Shown here: in pieces, positions 27,601 through 34,538 of the stretch
Layout of the letters: every line of letters begins with the position of its first letter
How positions within the stretch are numbered: the stretch's first letter is position 1
DNA from: Prevotella sp.
GTDB taxonomy: Bacteria; Bacteroidota; Bacteroidia; Bacteroidales; Bacteroidaceae
Length of the DNA stretch: 34,538 nucleotides
Assembly (NCBI GenBank): GCA_017548525.1
Contig: JAFYZV010000108.1
Span: forward strand, 1 to 34,538
Direction: 5' to 3'
Program-made: the position numbers and the translations under genes
Notes under the pieces: model-generated
Told to the model about the DNA's origin: nothing
Database searches by the model: none
What the model saw: the letters and a program-made list of their open reading frames with translations, nothing else

Positions 27601-29449
27601 GTTCCTGAACTTGTGCGATGAGACCGCCAAACTTGAGTTCATCGATGTTTGCTTCTGTGCCATAGTAAGTGATGGTGAAGTTGTCCCAAATAGCCCAAGT
27701 GTTGGTACGTGTACCCTTGACACCTACGGACAATGTTCCGTCTGTCACTTCCACATAGATGGGGTTGACATAATATTTGCCCGCTGTGAAGCTTGCAGAC
27801 AATGTAGACATGTTGGTTGCACGGTCACTGCTTTCCATGGAATTGAATGGGGATGTTTCCTCATTGGCAAACACCACGGGGTAGTCAACACCGTCGTAGG
27901 CATTGGTGTAGTCGGTCAACGCAGCCTGTGCTGTCACCTTGTAGATACCGTTGGGAGCGTCAACTGTCTGCGAGATTGTGAATGCGGATTGCCACGACTC
28001 TGCGCAGTTATTGTTGTTGTTACCACCAGAAAGGTTGGAGTTGGCAGCATCAACTATCCATTTGTTGGAGTAACGGTTGTTTCGACCAAAGTTGGCATCG
28101 TCGATGAGGAACGTCGCATTCAGCGGACTCGCCTGTGTGGCATTGGCAAGGTTTGCCTTGGCATCATCGAGGGAGATGATGGACCATTGCACGTTGGCAG
28201 CGGTGCCGTCAGTCTCTGTCTTGCCGAGGATAGTAGTAGAACCATCCCAACCATAATAAATTCCGGATACAACATCTTGGAAGGTATAATAATCACCATT
28301 CTGTGCAATGTTGATGGCGACGGGTGATCCGTTGTCCATGTAATCGCCATTGAAGTAGTACTGTGTACCGCCATTGTTCACTTGGGTCTCAATGTTATAA
28401 GTGCCGTCAGGTAGTGGAACCAACTTCAAGAATTCAGGATTGTCAACCAAGGAAGCTCTTGTTCCCCAGTCGTTAGCGGCACCCCAATACTTGCCTGTTG
28501 CCACATTCTGTACGAGATACTTGGCATATGGGAAGTCATAGAATGCAGCAAGAGCCTCTGAAGGATCGAAGTCTCCCATCTCTTGGATGAGGAACTGGTT
28601 ACCGTCATCGAGTGTTGTCCAGCCATTGATGACCAAGCCAGGCGTGTAGCCGCCGCTGATGTTAAGGACATTTTCGCCAAAGAAAATCTCAAAGCGGTTG
28701 TCTCCCAACTCTGCCAATGTGATAGGCTCGGGATTCTCATTCGTGGCAATGCCCTGTGAGTTGATGAAAGCCTTTGCTTCTATGCTATAAAGGTAAAGCT
28801 GGTTCTTGTAGCTGAGAAGGGCAAAGTCGGATGGCTCATACCCCTTGATGGTGGCAACAAGCGTGTTGTCGTTCACGCCCAACGAGCCACGGTTGGTGGT
28901 CAGGCGATAAGCCTTCGTGTTACTGAGTTCGGACAAGGTGGTCACATAGACGGGGGGAACATAGCTTTCGTCAATTTCCACCGTCACTGTGAACGAACTG
29001 ACATTCATCCATGGGCTGCCAGCCACCACGTCGAAAGATGCAGTAGTCGATGAAAGTCCCGTGACGGTAACGGTCGTGGGGCTTCCCGCATCGGTTGAGA
29101 TAGCTATAGGATCTTGCCCGTTGGGGGTCACGGTGACCTCGGTGGTTGCTCCCGTGTACGCCTCAAAGCTGTAGCCAGTGATGAGATAACCGCCTTGTAC
29201 AGACAAGGTGTAAGTGTCTGTGGCAAAACGAATGGCAGCGTCAACGACGATGTCATTTTTGGTACATTGTAAGGACAGCACCTGGTCGTTGGCGATCCAG
29301 AGGTTTCCATACTGTGACGATTCCGATACCGTGATGGCTTGGGTACCCCCTCGGAAGAAAGTACCGGTCTCCGTACCGATAACGTAGTCTGTCGCCCATG
29401 CTCCCATCAATGTGAAGAGGGAGCAAAAGAGAAATAGAATTTTCTTCAT
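24602..29449 (-). CDS. Large modular secreted surface protein with C-terminal tandem duplication and sorting-like tail
   Basis: A 1615-residue acidic exported protein; the signal peptide ends at AWA near residue 19. I do not recognise a catalytic domain. Visible parts: a beta-rich N-terminus, ricin-like beta-trefoil segments (about 160-450), a jelly-roll or galactose-binding-like module (about 460-620), a helical FIVAR-like linker (about 620-720, AIATLTAAINQA), two more jelly-roll modules up to about 1100, a second FIVAR-like helix pair (near 1110-1190), another beta-trefoil-like segment, and two tandem copies of a domain of about 130 residues (about 1300-1433 and 1433-1563), each with GW-N-DGDA--WG. 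The last 30 residues are YNLNGVKV...GVYIVNGKK. It probably binds glycans at the cell surface; this is inference. Monocistronic with its own promoter and terminator. Confidence 0.8.
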   Translation of the reverse strand: MKKILFLFCSLFTLMGAWATDYVIGTETGTFFRGGTQAITVSESSQYGNLWIANDQVLSLQCTKNDIVVDAAIRFATDTYTLSVQGGYLITGYSFEAYTGATTEVTVTPNGQDPIAISTDAGSPTTVTVTGLSSTTASFDVVAGSPWMNVSSFTVTVEIDESYVPPVYVTTLSELSNTKAYRLTTNRGSLGVNDNTLVATIKGYEPSDFALLSYKNQLYLYSIEAKAFINSQGIATNENPEPITLAELGDNRFEIFFGENVLNISGGYTPGLVINGWTTLDDGNQFLIQEMGDFDPSEALAAFYDFPYAKYLVQNVATGKYWGAANDWGTRASLVDNPEFLKLVPLPDGTYNIETQVNNGGTQYYFNGDYMDNGSPVAINIAQNGDYYTFQDVVSGIYYGWDGSTTILGKTETDGTAANVQWSIISLDDAKANLANATQASPLNATFLIDDANFGRNNRYSNKWIVDAANSNLSGGNNNNNCAESWQSAFTISQTVDAPNGIYKVTAQAALTDYTNAYDGVDYPVVFANEETSPFNSMESSDRATNMSTLSASFTAGKYYVNPIYVEVTDGTLSVGVKGTRTNTWAIWDNFTITYYGTEANIDELKFGGLIAQVQELRQQAQELKGNEDVSTGTQAMLDNALSATETIEGSEEAYQAAIATLTAAINQANLDVNNKPAIDAMYEIMAETNVYTPEAYEAYKALADGYLAQYNEGTLTTAVVNPKKTMGWHAANDVDDLLLSAWGTTDYNSDLYINTWSIEGQSDGTNFLVPFFEYWTGDDNSLAAKTHTATLENIQAGKYNVSAWVRVRAKNNYIAPATGITLQVNDGEAVDVVGTQVGESQFYIGNFTAEGVVGEDGKMEIKFNINEDNNISWLSFKNVMYEKIYEATNLDFSESTPISNGICTYAKDMEANGTTLSQMQEVESWDIAVENGDARASGVFAYGADENVWLGGKGYLAPATNPEGAAEGNALGIVAVWGATTQYTQKVTLPAGSYVMTVPVYNSVGGSSVPVKSLIGFIAGDGTEYLAPAKAYTVGQWTNEVITFTLPEATTGVISLGYQGQNVGSGGAQHLFIDRVDIQAVTEVDIVRAELEQAIAAANATIEAREGVGEGLFAIPESALDEYINAVYAAQDVDDNANATEEELQAAIDNLAAATAAYVNSATKPDGDKFYTFKQKESGLYLSLYDDGENGNGVRLAEEPQPMSFVPAEGGYYITDGTLYVGLAGTNNWTMSALADNKLVITVNNLGNGEYTLGQIKGFIGTDGTEVGAACYTDKSVEKVGDRAIWFIEEAADPNVLELTINVERMIGQGYAAQRGSVDFTEALAFLGVENITDAQLFIKNVTNDELIPDYAPYDGWFNRDGDAQFWGDNASVCVKFFQALPEGKFDICDMGNANVPAIGETFTAKWALQANEKTVVYTINILFTEYVEPVYKPEIVKTIVIQHMEAAETAYDDAGVAPTFNVNEVCEALGIDNIDDADTYIVNVTTGNFVPNTTDGWRNIDGDAEGWGTATTGFCLKLNDPASGIFDYSGAHDINFKVGDTYVAKWGIVYNDKAVVLEVDITFVDSSVLTGINTIASDLENAEIYNLNGVKVNQADRLQKGVYIVNGKKVVVK

Positions 29450-29495
29450 GCGATAATAATTTAAGTTAGTACTAATGATTTATAATAGATGTTCA

Positions 29496-29527
29496 CAAAG
29501 TTCAACATTTTTTTTGAAATGAGCAAA
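29496..29527 (-). promoter_or_regulatory. Probable promoter of the surface-protein gene (TTTG-N20-GAACTTTG)
   Basis: TTTG (29527-29524) lies 20 nt before GAACTTTG (29503-29496), which matches TAnnTTTG except for the first base. The ATG is 46 nt downstream. Confidence 0.4.
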
Positions 29528-29536
29528 TATTTTCAC

Positions 29537-30859
29537 TTAAATTTGGGTTTGTTGCATCTTTGGGGCATTGGATTTAAGGTATTCATAGCCGATTCGGCAA
29601 CGCAAACAGTCTTTTTTGTCGCAATATTCCTTCTTCAATTGGATGAGTGCTTGGGAGTCGCCAGCATTTTGGGCGACCAGTCCACACTCGCTCCACATCT
29701 TCACGATGTGGTTGTTTTCTGCTTGTAACTGTTCTAAGAAGTCAAAGGCGCGGTCACATAACAAGTCGTCTATCTTGTGTCTGCCGTATGCGAAAAGGGT
29801 AGGGATGAGTGTGTTGATGACTTGAAGGTTCAGGGAATGGGTGGAAAGATATTTGGTGTTTTTGTCCGTAGCGGAGCCAAAGCCATAGTGTGTCTCCCAA
29901 TAAGGGGTGACATGGGTTTGCAAGGCGGTCTCAGCCTCCTTGATGGTCTTGCATTCCAATAGCTGGCTCAGTTCTGCCTTTCGAGACCCATAGAGGTTGG
30001 CAAGTTGTGATATGCGGATGTGCGGGAAATTCTGTGGGCGCAATCGGAGAAATCGCCATTGCTTGAAATCCATCGGTTTCATCGAGAATTTGTGAGCGAG
30101 ATAAAGGTATTCGTTGCGCAATTTGGCAAAATATCCCTCATTCAATGCCGTGGCTTGGTAACGCTCGGGGATACTCTCTATCTCTAATAGTCCCGCTTGT
30201 CCCATGAAGATGGCCTCTATTTGGAATAGGTTGTCGCGATGGTGGGCTACATTCTGGAGGGGGATGTGTGTTGCCCATAACTCAAAAGCGTCGCCATTGA
30301 TGCCAAATCCATAGTTTCGGGCGAGAGTGATAAACAAAGCCCGTTCCCATGAGCCGTCACATTGTTTCACCCGTTGCAGTATCGTTTGCGTCTTTTGCTC
30401 TAATCGTTCTGTCTGCAAGGCACTCATCCAAGAGTGGACAATCAACCTTGGCAGGGAGGGTATGATTTTGTAGCAGGGGGGATAATGGTCGATGGAGATG
30501 AGTTCTTGGTAGTTTTGGGTGATGCCGTATGGGATGTCAAGTTGCATCTGTGGCAAGGTTTCTCCCTTGGAAGTCTTCGCTTCCATGTCGATATTGCCGC
30601 AGACATGCAGCACCACATTGTCGTATGCCCTGTCCTTATGGTGTCCATGAGCGTACCAGTCGCTTGCCTTTTCATGTATTTCCACGTTTCCCACCCAGAG
30701 GGTGTTGCCAATTTTCACTTTGGCATTGAAGAAGTCGGGGCCAGCGTTTTGGTTGTGAAGACCTGTGTCTATCACCTCCACGGTTTCGCCGCATGTGGTG
30801 GTGAGAGGTCGTAATGGAAACAGTTTGTGTTTCCAGACATAGTGAATGAGTTGTTCCAT
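29537..30859 (-). CDS. DUF2851 family protein
   Basis: A 440-residue cytosolic protein of the DUF2851 family, widespread in Bacteroidota. The opening MEQLIHYVWKHKLFP and the segments NAGPDFFNAKVKIG, WVGNVEIHEKASDWYAHGH and YDNVVLHVC are characteristic. The last region ends with a four-cysteine pattern (CDKKDCLRCRIGYEYLK) that could bind metal. The molecular function is not established. The N-terminal part, with its D, E and H residues (GPDF, NVEIHEK, DWYAHGHH), looks nuclease-like, but this is only a guess. It is on the same strand as GH2 (142-nt gap) and the surface protein. Confidence 0.88.
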   Translation of the reverse strand: MEQLIHYVWKHKLFPLRPLTTTCGETVEVIDTGLHNQNAGPDFFNAKVKIGNTLWVGNVEIHEKASDWYAHGHHKDRAYDNVVLHVCGNIDMEAKTSKGETLPQMQLDIPYGITQNYQELISIDHYPPCYKIIPSLPRLIVHSWMSALQTERLEQKTQTILQRVKQCDGSWERALFITLARNYGFGINGDAFELWATHIPLQNVAHHRDNLFQIEAIFMGQAGLLEIESIPERYQATALNEGYFAKLRNEYLYLAHKFSMKPMDFKQWRFLRLRPQNFPHIRISQLANLYGSRKAELSQLLECKTIKEAETALQTHVTPYWETHYGFGSATDKNTKYLSTHSLNLQVINTLIPTLFAYGRHKIDDLLCDRAFDFLEQLQAENNHIVKMWSECGLVAQNAGDSQALIQLKKEYCDKKDCLRCRIGYEYLKSNAPKMQQTQI

Positions 30860-31001
30860 AGTATTTTAAGAATGAATGATGTTTGATGGTTGAATTATGA
30901 AGTGATTTTAGTATTAATGTTTGATGGATGATGTTTGAACACTTCGTAACATCGTACATCTTTACTTAAACTTCCTCCTTCATAATTCCTCCTTCTTCCT
31001 T

Positions 31002-33872
31002 CTAATAGGGTGATATATTGTTCAACTGCTCTAATTGTGTTTCGTATGCCTCTTCTTTAAGAGCCTTGATGAGGTCTTCCATCGTGATTGAGGTGGTGGG
31101 GTTGAAGTCTGGGGATGCAAGGTAGTCCATCAATGACTGGCGAAAAGCCCGTCCTTCCACGTATCTCTCGCATTCATCGAGGTCTGTGGCACATACCAAC
31201 AAGCTACCCTTGCCTATTTGGAACTCCATCAAGATGCCTAATTTGTGGTTGCGCTCGATGTTGTCTATCACTTGGATCAAGGGGCGATAGCCTTGAGGTA
31301 GGTGGTCAAGGACAAGCGGGCGGCTGTTTTTCAGGATGGCAAACCACTGCCAGTTGGTGTGTTCCTCTGTGGGAAAACCTTGGAAAACGGGATGCTCAGG
31401 TTGGCAGAGAATGCCCATTGTCCCCGGTGATACCGTCTTCTTGTTGTTCTCGCAGATGGTCTTAAACATCCGATAGTTCCAATAATCTGTCTGGAACAGT
31501 GGCTCGATGGCTTGGAACGTCGTGGCATGGGCGACCGTCCATAACACCCGTGCGCCCTTTTGTAGTTTCTTCAAAATACTCTCTGTCATTTCATGGGTTA
31601 CGATGGCCTTTTTGTTTGCCCTTGTCTGCTTCCTGTCGTTCATGGGATAAATCCATATTGGGTAGCTATTGCCCATGGCTTGCCCTTCCATTTCCACCGT
31701 CAACAGGGCTTGTATGGGGCGGCTTTGGTTGTTCTTTGTTGAGATGGTAGGGCAGGAGAGGATGGCTTTTCCCACGTTGAGGAGTCCTTTCTCATCGTTC
31801 TTAATGATGAGGGTGCCAGTTGATGCCTTGTCTTCGCCCCCTTGGTTGTATGTGATGGCATATTTGACCCGTTTCCCATTCAAAGATTCTTCACCATAAT
31901 TTGCGACAAAAGCGTCACATTCAATGGTTTCCCCCTCGCTATAGCAATATTTTTCCAAGCCGAGCATCGCCACCACGGGGGAACAGAATGCTCGCCATTG
32001 TTGTGGGGAAAAGAATCCCTTGTTCTCCATAAACGCATCAAGCATCCCCACGTAAGCGGAGCCTTGCCCAGGGTAATCTTGCAAGTCCAATAGTTGGAAT
32101 CCTGCCATGTTTTTCGTGCGGAGATCTATCTCGATGTCTGCCTTGTATAGCTGTGCTGCCCATAGACCCGATGCGCGGTTGAAGTCTGGCAGCTGGTCAA
32201 GCATCCCCGCTTTCTTTATCCTGTCTCTGAACACCTCCATGTTATAGGGGTAAAGTACCCCCTTGTATCGGGGTATCTCTTGGTTGAAGTTGGGGATGTG
32301 CTGGAATTGCCCCGTCTCATGACTGATGATGGGGACGGTGGCAGGGTCGCAAGCCTCGTCGAAAGTCATCTTGTTGTTGGGGTAACTATGATTGATGAGG
32401 CCCCCGTCTGCGGCATCGGCAAAAGAAAATGACCCACGGGTATGCGTGTTATAGTTGCCCCAAGTCTCCCCACCAATGCGGCAGGTGGTGAAATAGTCCA
32501 TTCCAGGCTTGATGCCTTGATAGCCTAAGTAATAATTGGAGCCGAAAGTATATAGCTTGGAGGGGTCAATCTTTCGGAAATTATCCACAAATTCCTTCAT
32601 CTTGTCGATGCTTCCCCATAGTTCATTGCCCAAGGCAAACATGACAAACGAAGGATGGTGACCGTATTCGCGGATGATATTCTCGCCCTCTTGCAACAGG
32701 TAGCGCATCAAGATGGGGTCTTCCGCCTTGAAGTCGCCCCAAAATGGCAGCTCGGGCTGTAGGTAAATGCCCATTTCATCGGCAACATGGAATGCTGCCT
32801 CGGGCGGACACCACGAATGGAAACGCACATGGTTGATACCCCATTCCTTACATGTACCAAGGTATTTACGCCACGATTCCACGTCCATGGGTACGTGTCC
32901 TGTCAAAGGGAAGACGCAAGCATCGTGCTTGCCACGTAGGAACGTCTTATTGCCATTAATAAAAAAATGGTGTTCATCGGAAGTGAACTCCCGCATCCCG
33001 AATGTCGTTGAATACAAGTCTTGCCCCTCTATCTCTACTTCCAAAGTGTATAGGTCTGGATGGAACTCGCTCCATAGACGAAGGTCTTTGATGGGAAGGT
33101 CACACTCTTTTTCATAAAACTCCTCTCCCGTGTTATCGAAGTCCTTGCCCGAGAGGTCGAGATAGCTGATTTTTCCGTTCCATCCAAGAGGGATAGCACG
33201 TACTTGAATCTTGGCTTTCGGGTTTAATTCGCCACAGATGTATAGCTGTAAATGGGCTTTACTCTCCTTGATGTTGGGGGTGATGTTTGCCACGCTTGCC
33301 CACAGAGGTTCTAAAGTTATCAACGAAATATCGCCGATAATGCCGTTCCAGTTGGTCTGCGTGTCTTCCGTCAGGGCATGGCTGCTGGCATAGAGTTGTC
33401 CGGGAAGTCGGCTGCCGTTGTCAACCATGATGGTCAATGTATGCCTCCCTGGTGTTAGGTACCCATCTAAATGGTATTCTTGGGGTGTGGAAATGTAGTT
33501 TAATGACCAAATCTGCAAGCCGTCCACATACACGGTCGATGGTTTTGTGCGTTCTAAACGTAGTCGTATCAACTTGTGTTCCCAACCTTTAGGAATATCC
33601 ACAATGCGACTATACCATGCCTTCCCTTTGTAGTGATATAGTCGGGTGAGGTGTGTTGTCTCTGTTGTTGATGTGTTTTTGATACCTTTCTTGTTCGTGT
33701 CCGTCGTTCCTGGTAGCATCACCGTCTCATCAAACTTGGTGGGATAGGTATCTCCCAAGGCGAATTGCCACTCCCCAGATAGGTTTATCCTTTGTCGGTA
33801 GCCTTTGGCATTCATGCTCACAACGGGTATCATGATGAGGCACAAGAGTGGAAGGCTATACCATTTCTTCAT
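31002..33872 (-). CDS. Exported GH2 glycoside hydrolase (beta-galactosidase/glucuronidase superfamily)
   Basis: A 956-residue exported enzyme. The signal peptide ends near MNA (about residue 23). The GH2 order is clear: sugar-binding jelly roll (about 25-190, INLSGEWQFALGD), immunoglobulin-like domain (about 190-300), then the TIM barrel with INHVRFHSWCPPEAAFHVAD, acid/base E417 in ALGNELWGS and nucleophile E519 in ISHETGQFQ. A C-terminal region of about 300 residues follows. GH2 enzymes of this type release beta-linked galactose, glucuronate or arabinopyranose from plant glycans; the exact sugar is not readable here. With PL11 in the same window, a pectin side-chain role is plausible. The ATG at 33872 starts 17 nt inside the end of the upstream restriction-modification gene. 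No own promoter box was seen. Confidence 0.93.
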   Translation of the reverse strand: MKKWYSLPLLCLIMIPVVSMNAKGYRQRINLSGEWQFALGDTYPTKFDETVMLPGTTDTNKKGIKNTSTTETTHLTRLYHYKGKAWYSRIVDIPKGWEHKLIRLRLERTKPSTVYVDGLQIWSLNYISTPQEYHLDGYLTPGRHTLTIMVDNGSRLPGQLYASSHALTEDTQTNWNGIIGDISLITLEPLWASVANITPNIKESKAHLQLYICGELNPKAKIQVRAIPLGWNGKISYLDLSGKDFDNTGEEFYEKECDLPIKDLRLWSEFHPDLYTLEVEIEGQDLYSTTFGMREFTSDEHHFFINGNKTFLRGKHDACVFPLTGHVPMDVESWRKYLGTCKEWGINHVRFHSWCPPEAAFHVADEMGIYLQPELPFWGDFKAEDPILMRYLLQEGENIIREYGHHPSFVMFALGNELWGSIDKMKEFVDNFRKIDPSKLYTFGSNYYLGYQGIKPGMDYFTTCRIGGETWGNYNTHTRGSFSFADAADGGLINHSYPNNKMTFDEACDPATVPIISHETGQFQHIPNFNQEIPRYKGVLYPYNMEVFRDRIKKAGMLDQLPDFNRASGLWAAQLYKADIEIDLRTKNMAGFQLLDLQDYPGQGSAYVGMLDAFMENKGFFSPQQWRAFCSPVVAMLGLEKYCYSEGETIECDAFVANYGEESLNGKRVKYAITYNQGGEDKASTGTLIIKNDEKGLLNVGKAILSCPTISTKNNQSRPIQALLTVEMEGQAMGNSYPIWIYPMNDRKQTRANKKAIVTHEMTESILKKLQKGARVLWTVAHATTFQAIEPLFQTDYWNYRMFKTICENNKKTVSPGTMGILCQPEHPVFQGFPTEEHTNWQWFAILKNSRPLVLDHLPQGYRPLIQVIDNIERNHKLGILMEFQIGKGSLLVCATDLDECERYVEGRAFRQSLMDYLASPDFNPTTSITMEDLIKALKEEAYETQLEQLNNISPY

Positions 33873-34538
33873 AGATGGTTCTAATTAAGTTCCTGATTGC
33901 ATCCCAATTAGGTTTTCCCTCGTCATCAACGGGCAATAAGAGTGTTGTCTCGTTCATCTTTTCCAATGTCCACTTGTCGAGGAATTGGTATCTGATTCCT
34001 TCTTTCCTAAATAAGGAAATGAAGAAAAGAGCGATATACCTATCCATCTCAAACAAGGGGTAAAAAACGTTTACGTTGTCAGATGCCCAGAAAGATTCCT
34101 CTTGGTAGAAAGCGGAACCAATGGATCCATTGTAGCAAACAGTAATGGTGTTGGCATCATGTAAATGCTCGGAGTTGCCGATATGGGCAGTAATGCCATT
34201 GTTGAACGCGGAAGCACCAATATAATTGATATTCCCTTCCTTCATGTTTGCTTTCGTCAACCGCTCTCCTTTTTCTATCCTAAACAACCTTTGGTATTCA
34301 AAAGGCTTCCAAGTAGAAGTGTCAATTTTCTCTGTGTCTTTGCGGATGGTCACCAGCTTCCTATACTCTTCGGGAATGGGCTCATTATATAGCACCATGC
34401 CCAAAACCTTTTCCTTAAAGTCTTTCTCGTCAATACCTTTCTTATAAAGGATATAATGGAGTACACTTCTGACAAAATCGGCTTGGGAAATCTCCAAAGG
34501 CACAAGTGGCTCTTTATATCGTATGGCTTGGTGAGGGT
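33856..34538 (-). CDS. Restriction-modification specificity (HsdS-type) protein, C-terminal part (cut by window edge)
   Basis: The reverse strand is open from the window edge to a TAG at 33858-33856, giving about 226 residues; the true start lies outside. The second half is a target-recognition domain of type I S subunits: FRIEKGERLTKANM, YIGASAFNNGITAHIGN, TITVCYNGSIGSAFYQ and FWASDNVNVFYP, then a long helix region. The first part (YKEPLVPLEISQADFVRSVL) is not a classic S-subunit N-terminus and may be the end of a methylase or endonuclease domain, as in BcgI-like or type IIG enzymes. It would set which DNA site the system modifies. Only one recognition domain is in view. Confidence 0.8.
   Translation of the reverse strand, partial: PHQAIRYKEPLVPLEISQADFVRSVLHYILYKKGIDEKDFKEKVLGMVLYNEPIPEEYRKLVTIRKDTEKIDTSTWKPFEYQRLFRIEKGERLTKANMKEGNINYIGASAFNNGITAHIGNSEHLHDANTITVCYNGSIGSAFYQEESFWASDNVNVFYPLFEMDRYIALFFISLFRKEGIRYQFLDKWTLEKMNETTLLLPVDDEGKPNWDAIRNLIRTIYEEMV

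Noticed and set aside
27260..28327. 355-codon plus-strand frame opposite the large surface-protein gene
   Set aside because: It is antisense to a convincing coding frame with signal peptide and domain structure; the translation is Cys/His/Val-rich and unlike any family.
33856..34538. A complete restriction-modification or defence island at the right edge
   Set aside because: Only the C-terminal specificity part is visible; no methylase or nuclease motif is in the window, so no system can be claimed.

Overview
The window looks like chromosomal DNA of a gut or rumen Bacteroidota bacterium, most likely Prevotella or a close relative. Three things support this. Several genes have the Bacteroidota -7 promoter box (TAnnTTTG) upstream, sometimes with a TTTG box about 20 nt further up. 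Shine-Dalgarno sequences are mostly lacking. The gene content is typical of the group: DUF2851, an S46 dipeptidyl-peptidase, FKBP clusters, an IS1634-type transposase, and exported glycan-degrading enzymes with a YDLNGRK...GVYIVNGKK tail. The genus is inferred from gene style, not from a marker-gene comparison.

Layout, left to right. The left edge is the start of an IS1634-family transposase (minus strand, cut by the window). A CoA-transferase (minus) and cysS (plus) diverge from a compact promoter region. A PstS-like lipoprotein follows, then a 1509-residue PL11 rhamnogalacturonan lyase carrying autotransporter-type beta repeats. Three FKBP prolyl isomerases follow in tandem: one without a signal peptide, one lipoprotein and one exported. 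They end at a strong terminator. A second operon holds an Lrp/AsnC regulator, a C26 amidohydrolase-M19 dipeptidase fusion and a glutaminyl cyclase-like M28 protein; a GH5 glucanase follows closely.

The 445-nt gap after the GH5 gene contains a three-unit palindromic repeat, a doubtful small ORF and a promoter. Next come a fused SpmA-SpmB membrane protein, a Wzx-like flippase, an S46 peptidase and a small acidic lipoprotein, all plus strand. The rest is minus strand: dprA with an acyl-CoA thioesterase, a 1615-residue modular surface protein, a DUF2851 protein, a GH2 glycosidase, and at the right edge the 3' end of a restriction-modification specificity protein whose stop codon overlaps the GH2 start.

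How the parts fit: PL11, GH2 and GH5 suggest pectin and beta-glucan use, but there is no SusC/SusD pair or hybrid two-component regulator here, so these are scattered enzymes and not a complete polysaccharide-utilisation locus. The FKBPs, glutaminyl cyclase and S46 peptidase concern folding, N-terminal maturation and peptide breakdown in the envelope. I found no clear evidence of a wholly new defence or mobile system. The most unusual items are the C26-M19 fusion operon, the PL11 plus beta-repeat architecture, the tail shared by three unrelated secreted proteins, and the 22-nt-period palindrome array.
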